From the NCBI GenBank assembly GCA_031761405.1, contig JASEVX010000007.1:34017677-34081676 (forward strand): a stretch of DNA of 64,000 bases, read 5' to 3'. This DNA is from Serripes groenlandicus. Lineage: Eukaryota > Mollusca > Bivalvia > Cardiida > Cardiidae. The position numbers and the translations under genes are program-made. The notes under the pieces were generated by a model. It was not told the origin of the DNA. It was given only the letters and a program-made list of their open reading frames with translations, and did not search any database. This document shows positions 53,692 to 63,808 of the stretch, in pieces (position 1 is the first letter of the stretch; every line of letters begins with the position of its first letter).

Positions 53692-54830
53692 ACTATTGGA
53701 AGAATAAGGGGAGCTATTGTAGTCACCCCGGCGTCGGCGTTGGATAAAGTTTTTGTGGAAGCTAGCATTTACCCTTATAACTTACATACGCCTAGGATAA
53801 TAACAAGTTGGTGATGCCTACAAAGTTTGGAGTCAGTAGGTCAAAGGTCAAGGTCACTGTAACTTTCTATATAGAAACAGTTCATGGTTAAAGTTTTTGT
53901 GCAAGCTAGCATTTACCCTTATAACAAACATACGCCTAGGCCTATGGTCTTTAAACTGTGTATGGACATTCTTCATAGCAAGTTGGTGATGCCTATAAAC
54001 TTTGGAGTCAGTAGGTCAAAGGTCAAGGTCACTGTGACCTTCTATATGGAAACAGTTCATGGTTAAAGTTTTCGTGCAAGCTAGCATTTACCCTTATAAC
54101 TTACATTCACTTAGGCCTGTGATCTTCAAGTTGGTTTTGCCTAGAGAGTTTGGAGTTACTAGGTCAAAGGTCAAGGTCACTGTGACATTTCTGTAAAGAA
54201 ACAGTTAAAGTTTTTGTGAAAGCTAGCATTTACCCTTATAACTTAGGCCTATAATCTTCAAACTTGGTATGGACATACATCATAGCAAGTTGGTGATGCC
54301 TAGAGAGTTTGGAGTCAATAGGTCAAAGGTCAAGTTCACTGTGACCTTCAATACAGAAACATTCCTTGCTTTAAAACTACTGATTGCTTAGGCCTATGAC
54401 CCTGAAACTTAGTTTGGGTAATGGTCATGATCAGCACTTGACTCAAACAGGTCATTGGATCATAAGATCAAAGGTCAAGGTTACTTTGACCTTAACGAAA
54501 AAAAACACTATTTTTTGCAATAACTTTGAACTAGTTGCTTATGGTGCAAATTATTGCCCCATGGTTAAAGGTTTGCGTGCAACTACATTAAGAGTCCATA
54601 TCTTAGTAACTACTTGATGCATTCAATTGAAACGTTATACAAATCTTCCCAACCATCACACCTATGAAAATAATCAAGTTAAATAACTCTATCCTGCATA
54701 TAATGCAAATTATCACCCTTTAAGACATTATGGTTAATGTTTAGCATGCAACTACATTAGAGTCCATTATCTCAGTAATCAAATAAGCGGTGGAATAGTC
54801 GAGCATGCTGTCCTCCGACAGCTCTTGTTT
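53692..54830 (+). repeat. AGCTCGAC...CTTGTTT dispersed repeat, longest clean copy
   Basis: TTAGCTCGACTATTGGAAG head; internal units of 143-176 bp beginning TTAAAGTTTTTGTGCAAGC (about 53738, 53886, 54062, 54205) and sharing GTCAAAGGTCAAGGTCACTG; tail GCTGTCCTCCGACAGCTCTT. The two small frames in it are not genes. Confidence 0.75.
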
Positions 54831-54839
54831 AGAAAACAA

Positions 54840-55487
54840 TTTCTCCTTTTTCTACGATGTCTTTTATTAAAGCAGATGATATTGAAATATAATTTCAGGG
54901 AATTGGTTTAGGCTTGTGAGAGTTTATGTTGTTTTTGGAATTCATTTTGACTTATCTGTTTTTGATCATGTTAGTTTTCAATGGCTTTTATTTTCTTTGA
55001 AAAGATTATACACATCATGTAACAATGTTATCCTTTGAATATTTTCGTTGAGTGTGAGCGTATAAAAATTATGTGTGAATAATACACCTAGGTTACAACA
55101 GAAACATACCTACCGTTGAAAATAGTTTTATATTTGATTTTTACATACATTGTATACATGTATATATATAGCTTGATGTTGTTAGCCTTTTTATAACATT
55201 TGTCCATGTACAAAAACCAACCCGCAGACAACTTTGAAACTATCAAAGCAAAAATATTGAAAGTCTCTATAAATGAAAGTTTCATTAAAGAAAATAACTC
55301 CTTTTGCCACAATCTTTTGCTGCCGTTGTTGACTTCGGTGCTACAATTATAATCTATTGAACATGCCTCTGCAGCAGAGGAATTTGGAAAACATTGTGAG
55401 AAAAGAAGAAATCGCTCATTTTGCATTCTCTTTTATATTTTCATCGTTCCATGCAAATTGTTTGTGTAATGCATATTTCCAATAGAA
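54840..55487. other. Intron with a decayed TTAA-element pair
   Basis: 55200-55440 contains AACCCGCAGACAACTTTG, TCCTTTTGCCACAATC and CTCTGCAGCAGAGGAATTTG, giving a spurious 112-codon minus-strand frame; the rest is featureless. Confidence 0.5.
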
Positions 55488-55717
55488 TTAACCCTTTCCC
55501 ACATTCTACAAACATGCTGCAGACGACTTCGAAAACATCTATTCAAAATTATGGAAAGCCTTTATAAATGATGGTATGATATCTGAAAAAGTTAAAATAA
55601 CATTGTGGCAAATGGAGAAATTGATCGTTATAAGCAATTTCTCCTTTTGTCACAACATTTTCAAAAGTTGTCTGTTGCAGAGGCATCAGAAAGCATATAT
55701 ATGTGGGAAAGGGTTAT
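55488..55717 (-). mobile_element. TTAA element, CCCACATT copy (230 bp)
   Basis: TTAACCCTTTCCCACATTC start, loop GATCGTTATAAGC, TATGTGGGAAAGGGTTAT end. Confidence 0.88.
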
Positions 55718-55912
55718 TGTCCTGAACAGAAAGAGAATCTGCCGTAAAAACAGATTTTTTTTTTTTTTTTCACACATTGTTTGTTTTCAACTGTAATCAT
55801 TGTACATGTAATTCCAATTTTCTGTATGTAACAACTTTTTCCTCAGATGTTTAAAGCAGATGACTATTAAAAATAAAATCAAGGAAATGCAGATACCAGT
55901 ATGGAACAATAA

Positions 55913-56133
55913 TTAACCCTTTCCCACAAATCAACAACCTCTGCAGCAGATGCCTTTTGAAAACATTGTGGCAAAAGGAGAAATTGCTCATTATGAACAA
56001 TTTCTCCTTTTGCCTCGTAATGTTTTAACTCTGTTTAATAGTTAAAACTTTCTTTTATAGAGATTTACCATATTTTGTTTAGATGTTTTAAAAGTTGTCT
56101 GCTTCAGAATTGTTGTATGTGGGAAAGGAATAA
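55913..56133 (+). mobile_element. TTAA element, CCCACAAA copy
   Basis: TTAACCCTTTCCCACAAATC start, loop GCTCATTATGAAC, TATGTGGGAAAGGAATAA end. Confidence 0.87.
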
Positions 56134-56390
56134 TTGATTAACAAGTTTGATTAAAGTAAAAAACATTTTTAGGCAAAGAAGAAATTATTCTTCGTGAGAT
56201 ATTTCTCGTTTTCCCACAGTTGCATATCCAGAAGTTGTCTCAAAGAATTGATTCATCAAACATTGTTTACATAAATTGATTATTCAATGCTAATATAGAA
56301 ACTCAAAGAAGGAAGCTTTTCTATACCTAACAGTATGAAATAAAACCAAACTAAACCTTTAGAAGAAATACTTTACAGTTTTTAGAACTG

Positions 56391-56620
56391 TTAACCCTTT
56401 CCCTCATACGACAATTCCGCAGCAGACGACTTTGAACGTATTTTGTCAAAAAATAGAAAATATCTATAACTGAATGGATAACCTATGACAAAAAGTGGAA
56501 AACATTGTGGCAAAAGGAGAAATTGCACGTTTTGTGCAATTTCTTCTTTTGTCACTATGTTTTCAAAAAGCTGTCTGCTGCATAGGCATCAGAAAGCGTC
56601 TATATGAGGGAAAGGGTTAA
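56391..56620 (-). mobile_element. TTAA MITE, young copy (230 bp)
   Basis: Complete; loop GCACGTTTTGTGC. Confidence 0.93.
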
Positions 56621-56667
56621 CTCATTTATCTAATATGATATTGTTAACTTAATGACCTGTACTATAA

Positions 56668-56806
56668 CACTTTCCCACATACAATAAATCTGCTGCAGAA
56701 GACTTTGAAAACATTGTGGCAAATGGAGAAATTGCTCATTTTTCCACAAAGTTTTCAAAAAAAAACTGAAGGTGTGCCAGAATGTATCAACAAGTTGGAA
56801 AGAAGA
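56668..56806 (-). mobile_element. TTAA element, internally deleted and decayed
   Basis: CACTTTCCCACATACAATAAATC start, hairpin reduced to TTGCTCATTTTTCC, end AGTTGGAAAG. Confidence 0.68.
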
Positions 56807-57108
56807 CTGTTTAACATATGGGATATTGAAAATATGATTTCAATGCAAAAGTGAGAAAAGGAGAAATTGCTCCATATGATAAATAATTAACTATTTTCCT
56901 TTTCCTATTTTGTTTGGAAATGTTGTTTTCTGCTAAGACATCTAATGTATTGAGGTGAAGGGATAAAACTATCTATATGGTGTGTATTTTTAATGTATTG
57001 TAGAAGAACGAATATTATATGATAAAACATTTTGAACTTTTGTAAAGCAAATAATGTAATTTTGTACACAGATGGAAAACAAAATCTGGTAAAGGAAAAA
57101 TGGGTGTT

Positions 57109-57338
57109 TTAACCCTTTCCCTCATATAGACGCTTTCTGACGCCTCTGCAGCAGACAGCTTTTTGAAAACATAGTGACAAAAGAAGAAATTGCACAAAAC
57201 GTGCAATTTCTCCTTTTGCCACAATGTTTTCCACTTTTTGGCATAGGTTATCCATTCAATTATGGAGATTTTCTATGTTTTGACAAAATACGTTCAAAGT
57301 CGTCTGCTGCAAATTTGTCGTATGAGGGAAAGGGTTAA
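57109..57338 (+). mobile_element. TTAA MITE, young copy (230 bp)
   Basis: Complete; loop GCACAAAACGTGC. Confidence 0.94.
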
Positions 57339-57601
57339 ACATGTGTTCCAGAAAAAACACAATTGTATTGGATATTCACTTGGTTGCTCTGACAAACAAC
57401 GGAGGAAACTAACTAACAACAACAATAACAATGACTTGTTTTTAGCAAATCTTCAACTGAGATTCAAAAAGTCGTCTGTATCAATATTAATATTTTAAAA
57501 TTATTATTATTTCAGCTTTTAACCTAACTTTGCTCATTAAGTTAAGATTATAAAGTGAAGCTCTATTAGAAGTAAAGATAAATTTTTTTTTTTTATTTCA
57601 G

Positions 57602-57680
57602 CTAATGAATTCACTGCCTTAAAGGAAGAATGTGCTGGTTTAAGGAAAAGAATACAAGCTATAGAAGCAGAAATGCATAT
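57602..57680 (+). CDS. Coiled-coil gene, exon 15 (79 nt, phase change)
   Basis: Enters in phase 1 and leaves in phase 2, the first break in the 1/1 pattern. Acceptor is a long T-rich tract with TTTCAG ending at 57601, donor GTAAGT at 57681. It reads A-NEFTALKEECAGLRKRIQAI followed by EAEMH. Coil resumes after the proline-rich exon. Confidence 0.87.
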
Positions 57681-57691
57681 GTAAGTACTAT

Positions 57692-58100
57692 ATTTATACC
57701 CCCCACAAACAAGTTGTGACGCTTTCTGACGCCTCTGCAGCAGACAGTTTTTTGAAAACATAGTGACAAAAGAAGAAATTGCACAGAACGTGCAATTTCT
57801 CCTTTTGCCACAATGTTTTCCACTTTTAGTCATAGGTTATCCATTCAATTATGGAGATTTTCTATGTTTTGAAAAAATACGTTCAAAGTTGTCTGCTGCA
57901 GAATTATCGTATGAGGGAAAGGCTTAACGACTGGACCGATTCTGATGAAACTTTACACAGTTGCAGTACACAACATGAGGATGTGCATGAAGTAAGATTA
58001 TCCCGGTTGGAAATATATCCGTCCGCCTGTCTTCAAATGTCTTTTAAGCGCATTGGGGGGGTATCCTTTTGTGAGTTCACTCACAGTTCTAGTTTTTCCC
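57692..58100 (+). repeat. TACCCCC...GGGGGTA dispersed repeat split by a TTAA element
   Basis: TTATACCCCCCACAAACAAG before, and CGACTGGACCGATTCTGATG ... GCATTGGGGGGGTATCC ... TTCTAGTTTTT after the element at 57718-57927. Confidence 0.72.
57718..57927 (+). mobile_element. TTAA MITE, young type lacking its left end
   Basis: Begins at GACGCTTTCTGACGCC, so TTAA and the 14-bp terminal repeat are missing; right end TATGAGGGAAAGGCTTAA is intact. Confidence 0.88.
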
Positions 58101-58137
58101 TAACCCACAAATATTGACACATTTGAAGTAGACGAGG

Positions 58138-58335
58138 AAAGCCCCCATGGCCGAGTGGTTAAACTTCCTGGATTTGGGACTTGGTATTCTGGATGTGATC
58201 CCTGCTCATGGCTGTCATGGTGGAATGGACTTGGGCAAGGAATAAATCTTAGCTTAGTACTGCTTTGTCAAACAGGGATCATGATAAGTGTCCCAGTGAT
58301 ATGACTGAAATACTGTTATAAACAGCGTAAGGATC
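58138..58335 (+). mobile_element. tRNA-derived SINE, Leu-like head
   Basis: CCCCCATGGCCGAGTGGTTAAAC and GGATGTGATCCCTGC (A- and B-box-like), then GGCTGTCATGGTGGAATG and a 3' end GATATGACTGAAATACTG. Confidence 0.75.
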
Positions 58336-58349
58336 CATTGAAACAACTT

Positions 58350-58689
58350 TTAAGCAGACAATTTTTCCTTCTGCCACAATATTTTCCATTTTATTAAAAA
58401 AAATATGCTTTCTCTTTAATAGATTTTCGATGTTATTAACCCTTTCCCACATACAACAAATCTGCAGCAGACGACATTGACAACATAGTGACAAAAACCT
58501 GAAAAATCTCCATAAAAGATTGTGGCCAAAGGAGAAATTACTCATCATGAACAATTTCACCTTTGGCCACAAGGTTTCCAAAAGTCGTCTGCTGCTATTG
58601 CGTAAAAATGCGTCTGCAGGTGCGAAAGGGTTTAGCAAATATTTTCAAAGTTGTCTGCTGCAGATTTTTTGTATGTGAAAAAAGGTTAA
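58350..58689 (+). mobile_element. TTAA element split by a nested copy (outer, left-truncated)
   Basis: Left piece TTTTAAGCAGACAATTTTTC ... AATAGATTTTCGATGTTA, right piece GCAAATATTTTCAAAGTTG ... GAAAAAAGGTTAA. Confidence 0.72.
58436..58634 (-). mobile_element. TTAA element nested in 58350-58689
   Basis: TTAACCCTTTCCCACATAC start, loop ACTCATCATGAAC, GGTGCGAAAGGGTTTA end. Confidence 0.82.
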
Positions 58690-58731
58690 CCATTTACCTG
58701 ATTAGTTCTGATTTGACAATATCTGATGAAT

Positions 58732-59613
58732 CAGGGCCTCCCCTGGCTATTTATTTTCTTTCGCCAACACTTTCGCCAAATTGAAAAAAAAGGAGCCAAA
58801 ATAAAATAGTTGGAGCCAAAATTGACCAACTTTGAAGGCCAATTAAACATCAACAAATAAAGGGTATAAAAAACACTGTAAAACGAAATGTATTGTTTTT
58901 TCTCTCTTTTATTTCATTCATGTCTTTAGCAATAGCACATGTATTATTTATGAAATAACATAAGATGTATGAAAAGCACATATTTTTCATTTCTGTTCCA
59001 TTTAAAACATGATTATATTTACATACAGTATATATATACAAGAACATCAGTCTCAAACCAGAATTCTGGGAGTCTTTAAACCAGCCCAAACCTTAAAGTC
59101 ATCCTTAAAATCAAAATGTTCAACACTGGGGCCATCAATTGAAATCCGCATCAAATGTTTGGTCATACACGCTCCTGATTACGGACCAAACACGGTGTTC
59201 AAATTAAAATGTACGTCCAATCAGAAACATCAAAGTACAAACAAACAAACTGTTAACGATCGTCCCTCTTTAGTCGGTAATAACAACATTGATCAATCGT
59301 TCATAACACTAATTTGTCCGATATATTGATAAAACGTGTGAAAAACAACAGTCGCTTGGCCTTCACATTGTCAAATATCAAGACTGGTTACCTTTTAAAG
59401 TTACCGTTAGTCGCATACACAGAGATACGAAAGTCAATAGAATGCTTGTATCATTGAAAATATACGCCGCTTAGAGCATTTATAAAACAAAATGGCGGCT
59501 CAATTTGCCGAGATTTTGCTTTCGCAAGCTGTTTCGCAAATTCTTTTTTTCTTGCGCAACTTTTATTATTTCTTCGCAATTGGCGACTTTGGCGACCGAC
59601 AGCGGAGGCCCTG
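58732..59613. mobile_element. CAGGGCCTCC-ended DNA transposon (882 bp)
   Basis: Terminal inverted repeats CAGGGCCTCCCCTG / CAGCGGAGGCCCTG (13 of 14 match) flanked by TGAAT on both sides (58727-58731, 59614-59618). No transposase; the 106-codon frame at 59009-59329 has no recognisable domain. Confidence 0.82.
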
Positions 59614-59842
59614 TGAATAGTAACTGTTGCTAGGCAGAGATGCAGTACATTTTAGTAAAAGAAGAAATTAGTAAACTTTCCATATAGGGAATATCTGATT
59701 TTCCTAACATATTTAAAAGTGTTACCTTTCATGACACAGATGATTTATATAAACATTGTTGTATTCAAGGCAGACTACTTTTAGAAAAATATCACATCAG
59801 GTGAACGATTTAACAAATCTGCCCATTTAATCTCACTAACAG

Positions 59843-60002
59843 AGCAAGGAGAGAAAATTCCTTACTTTCGCAAGAATATAACAAACTTCAAGAATCATAC
59901 AAAGAACTTGAGGCCATCAAGGATGAGCTGCAGTGCAAAGAAACAGCGTGGATGTCCAATCTTACAGACTCACAAAAGAAGACGGAGAGTTCTAAAAGGG
60001 AG
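59843..60002 (+). CDS. Coiled-coil gene, exon 16 (160 nt)
   Basis: Enters in phase 2, ends at a codon boundary. Acceptor CACTAACAG ends at 59842, donor GTGAGA at 60003. It reads ARRENSLLSQEYNKLQESYK, then ELEAIKDELQCKETAWMSNL and TDSQKKTESSKRE, a strong coil. An alternative acceptor two bases downstream (ACAGAG) would break the frame. No further exon was found up to 64000. Confidence 0.85.
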
Positions 60003-60089
60003 GTGAGACATGGGGACTCCTATTGTGTACAAGAGGTATATCTGGGTTTTGTCATGTTAAAGCTTGCTTCACTCCTGTAGATGCAGTAA

Positions 60090-60519
60090 TTATCCCTTTC
60101 CACATACAGACCCCTCTGCAGCAGACAACCTTTGAAAACATTGTGGCAAAAGGAGAAATGGCTCATTATTAACCTTTTTGCCACAATGTTTTCAACTTTA
60201 TTCAATTATTTTACTTTCATTTACAGAGATTTTTCATATTAACCCTTTACCTCATATGACAATTCTGCAGCAGACGACTTTGAACGTATTTTGTCAAAAC
60301 ATAGAAAATCTCCATAATTGAATGGATAACCTATGACAAAAAGTGGAAAACATTGTGGTAAAAGGAGAAATTGCACGTTTTGTGCAATTTCTTCTTTTGT
60401 CACTATGTTTTCAAAAAGCCGTCTGCTGCAGAGGCGTCAGAAAGCGTCTATATGAGGGAAAGGGTTAATGTTTAGATGCTTTCAAAGTCGTCTGCTGCAC
60501 ATTTGTTGTATGTGGGTAA
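60090..60519 (+). mobile_element. TTAA element split by a nested copy (outer)
   Basis: TTATCCCTTTCCACATACAG start, stops at GAGATTTTTCATATTTAA, resumes TGTTTAGATGCTTTCAAAG and ends TTGTATGTGGGTAAG. Confidence 0.8.
60239..60468 (-). mobile_element. TTAA MITE, young copy nested in 60090-60519 (230 bp)
   Basis: TTAACCCTTTACCTCATATG start, loop GCACGTTTTGTGC, TATGAGGGAAAGGGTTAA end. Confidence 0.92.
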
Positions 60520-61079
60520 GTGATATCTTATTACAACCCTTACTGTGCTGGGTAAAATGGTGATCATATTTTCGCCTTCTTTGCTATGAGGTTTTAGGTG
60601 ATGATAAACTTAGTTTTAACTTATTATTTCAAATCGATTGCGAAACAAGTATTCAGATTTTGTTAATCACCCTCAAAATAGACACAAAAATAGTGTAAAC
60701 AAGAAGAAAAGGACCAATAGAAGATATAAGCTTATACGTTAAATCAATAACGTATAGATCTGTTCTTTAAAAATATATCAACTACCGGTATATTAACTAA
60801 TATCTGCTTGCACAGACAAATCCCAAAGGCAGAACCTGCTCGTCATGGGATTCAAATTAGGGCACTTGCGTACAGGAGGTTGATAAACTTGCTGGTTGTA
60901 CTGGTCATGGACCTAGGATATGCTATGATGATGTATCTGAACTAAGTGAGCGATGTTTTGGGAAAAACCAACATAATAGCTTTTGATACCAGGTAGATCT
61001 AGATCAACCTGTGAAAATGTGCAGCTTCATCTGGCTATACACTGTTTGCCAATTAATCATAGAAGTTTTTAAAATTGTT
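60520..61079. other. Intron or downstream sequence with a SINE fragment
   Basis: 60825-60960 (GCTCGTCATGGGATTCAAAT ... GGTCATGGACCTAGG) resembles a diverged SINE; otherwise nothing was recognised. Confidence 0.45.
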
Positions 61080-61191
61080 TTAACCCCTCGCCTACATACA
61101 ACAATCTGCTGCAGATGACTGAAAATATCATGAAGAATCTCCATTTCAAAGTCATATGCTGCATATTTGTTGTATGTGGGAAAGTGATTAA
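61080..61191 (-). mobile_element. TTAA element, 112-bp deletion derivative
   Basis: TTAACCCCTCGCCTACATAC, one CTGCTGCAGATGAC, TATGTGGGAAAGTGATTAA; hairpin missing. Confidence 0.8.
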
Positions 61192-61309
61192 TTGAGACTG
61201 GTTCCTAGCACAGTTGGGGGATGTATACTATGTATAGGGTGCAGCATGAAACCCGGTATAACCAAGCTTTGTATGTAGACCTTCGTATTCCAACATGACT
61301 CCCATCAGA

Positions 61310-61635
61310 TTGACCCTTTCTCACGTGCAACAAATCTGCAGCAGAAGACTTTGAGAACATTCAGTCAAAAATATTGAAACTCTCAATAATTGAAAGAACA
61401 ATTATCAAATAAAATTGAAAACATTGTGGCATCATGAGCAATTTCTCACTTTTAATAGTCTTTTTAATATACAAAAATAGTCTTTTTAATATATGTATAA
61501 TTATTGAATCAAGTTGAAAACATTGTAGGAGGATGAGAAATTGCTCATGAGCATTAGAGCAATTTCTCCTTTTGCCACAATTCTTTGAAAAGCTGCAGAT
61601 GTATAAAAATAAGTCTGCATGTTGGAAAGGCTTAA
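61310..61635 (-). mobile_element. TTAA element with internal duplication
   Basis: TTGACCCTTTCTCACGTGC start; two hairpin-region copies (61410-61450 and 61510-61590) separated by AATAGTCTTTTTAATATA repeated twice; GTTGGAAAGGCTTAA end. Confidence 0.75.
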
Positions 61636-61869
61636 CAATTTGAATGATACCCTAGTTTTAGTGTCCTCTTCTTTGTAAGTCTTTAAAGATGAAAATCTTT
61701 TAAAAAATTGCTCCTTTTCCCATGGTTTCAAAAGTCCTCTTCATCACTGAAAGGGTAAAGATTTGTGCTATCAATTTATCATTTTCTTTTAGTTGGTTAT
61801 TCATTTTAATATTCTGTGTACATGTGTATCATGTCTGTTTCATAAGGTGTAACATATTATTGTATCTTC

Positions 61870-62155
61870 ATTTGTTATGACACCTTCTGACGCCTTGTAT
61901 GGCAGATGGCTTTTGAAAACATTTTTGGAGAAAGTGCTCATAATTAGCAATTTCTGTTTTACCAACAATGTATTCAACTCTAACTTAAATATACTTTCAA
62001 ATTGTTTAAGATGTTTTATTATTGTTCTAAAATGTTTTCCAAACAGACAACTAAAAAAAAAACCATGTAAAATGTTAATCTTTTCAACCATTTGTATGAT
62101 TGATGTTTCTGCCGCAGACTACTCAGAAATAGAGAAATGACTTGTTACAAGCAAT
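61870..62155 (+). mobile_element. TTAA element, decayed copy
   Basis: CACCTTCTGACGCCTTGTATG, GATGGCTTTTGAAAACATTT, CATAATTAGCAATTTC; ends lost. Confidence 0.55.
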
Positions 62156-62159
62156 GTTT

Positions 62160-62370
62160 CCCCTTTACCACCTATGGAAGCTTTCTAACCAATCTGCAGT
62201 AGACGCCTTTTGAAAACATTGTGATAGAAGGAGAAATTGCTCATATCCAGCAATTTCTCTTTTACAACAATGTTTTCAACTCTATTTAAGAACTATACAC
62301 TGTACTTTCATTTACAGAGATTTTCCGTATTTTGTCTGATGCAGATTTTTTGTATGTGGGAAAGGGTTAG
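62160..62370 (+). mobile_element. TTAA element, left TTAA lost
   Basis: CCCCTTTACCACCTATGG start, hairpin GCTCATATCCAGC, TATGTGGGAAAGGGTTAG end. Confidence 0.78.
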
Positions 62371-62628
62371 TTAATACGTTTGTTATTTAACATTTTGGAA
62401 GACTTTCCATGCTTTTGCAATTGTACAATTCTACAGCAGATGACTTACAAAACATTCAGACAAAAATTTGAAAATAAAATAATGATTGAAAGTTAATTTT
62501 TTATCACAGTTGAAAATAGGTTGGCTAAAGGAGAATTTTTTCATCATGAGCAATTTCTTTGTATGTTATAAAGCTTTATAAAGTCATCTGCATATGAAAA
62601 CAGGTAAATATAGATGTGCATGACCCAT

Positions 62629-63436
62629 GTTTAGCTCAGAGGGAGCTTTTGTCCATCGTCCGTCAACATTTTGCTTCAAACGGCATCTGTTCCTGCTTGG
62701 CTAATTTTGAATTGAATTCCATGCAGAATTCTGGTTACAATGTCAAAAAAACATGGCTGCCAGGAGGCAGAGCTTATTTTCCTTATAATGTGTATAGTAT
62801 AAACTTTAAAAAGCTTCTTGTCCAAAATTACTGGCCTGATTTGAAAATGATTTCGCGCAAGTGTTCCTTGGGAGGGGGGGCCTCTACAAAGATTGTTCAA
62901 ATGTTTCTGTTCAATTAGAAAACATGGCAGCCAGGGGGCGGTGTTTGTTTACCTTATATGTATTTATAGTGAAAACTTTGAAAAAGTTCTTGTCTAAAAC
63001 TGGAAGGCCTTGGCGCTGACCCGGGGGTCACCTTTTTAACATAGAGATATTCAGGTAAAAACTTTGAAACTCTTCCTGTCTTAAACTGAAAGGCCTAGCA
63101 TTTAGATACTTTGTGTGTAGCATTGTCTTGTGGTCCTCTACCAACATTCAAGTTATGCCCCTGAGATCCAAATTGGTCCGCCCCTGTGGTCATCTGTTTA
63201 ACATAGAGATATATAAGGAAACACTTTGAAAATCTTCTTACCTGAAACAATCTATCAGTTTCCTCAAGTCATATTAATTTGACAAAAGACAGTCACCAAA
63301 GGTTGGGTTAAGGTTATTTTTCTTGTCAAAAGTGGTGCAATCTGGGCATTGGCAAAATGAGTTACTGTAGTTGGCATTACAAATCATATTGTATAACTCG
63401 GTGATCGATCCAGGGCCATCATGGCCCTCTTGTTGT
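62629..63436 (+). repeat. TTTAGCTCAGAGGG...GGCCCTCTTGTT dispersed repeat
   Basis: Head TTTAGCTCAGAGGGAGCTTT, internal GGCCTGATTTGAAAATGATT and AACATGGCAGCCAGGGGGCG, tail CAGGGCCATCATGGCCCTCT. Frames of 74-100 codons in it are not supported as genes. Confidence 0.7.
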
Positions 63437-63574
63437 ATTTACCAAATTAGTTATTCAGAGTTACGCCCTTTGAACTTCGAAACAATTAAACTTGAAATTA
63501 TAGAAGCCTAAAATGACATCTGTTTCGCTTGAAGTTCTATGAATTTCATTCACTTTGTCACTTTCCCAATACAA

Positions 63575-63808
63575 ATATTGCGTCGGTGTTGGAGAAGCAG
63601 GTTCCATATTCGGCCAGGTCATACCAAATACGTAAAAATGGTTGTAATGGCTCTTCTTCCTTGGTGCTCATGATTGTTAGGTTAGTATTACAACTGACTC
63701 ACTGGTGTCGGGATAAATTGACCAGTAGTACTGGTAACTTAACCAGGAAATGATGTGATATAGCTGAAAACTGCTGAAAGTGGTATAAAACACCACACAA
63801 ACAAATCT
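63575..63808 (+). mobile_element. SINE, head-diverged copy
   Basis: AGCAGGTTCCATATTCGGCC (B-box decayed), TAGTACTGGTAACTTAACC, GTGGTATAAAACACCAC and an ACAAACAAAT tail, matching the 3' half of the 21227 SINE. Confidence 0.78.

Larger units (their letters stand above)
1619..60002 (+). other. Multi-exon gene for a long coiled-coil protein (internal part)
   Basis: Sixteen short exons joined by GT...AG introns keep one open frame through all 15 junctions (78, 42, 63, 63, 66, 63, 135, 63, 126, 63, 63, 63, 63, 147, 79 and 160 nt). The product is rich in Glu, Lys, Gln, Ser and Leu with leucines at heptad spacing, typical of golgin-, CLIP- or centrosome-type scaffold proteins, but I recognise no specific family. 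No start codon, stop codon, signal peptide or membrane segment is seen, so both ends lie outside the window or in unseen exons. Introns range from about 360 bp to 15.8 kb and hold all the transposons. Because most exons are phase 1/1, skipped or missed exons would not break the frame, so further exons may exist, mainly in the 17.7-33.5 kb intron. Confidence 0.85.

Noticed and set aside
59009..59329. 106-codon frame inside the CAGGGCCTCC element as its transposase.
   Set aside because: Too short, with no DDE or BED motif visible.
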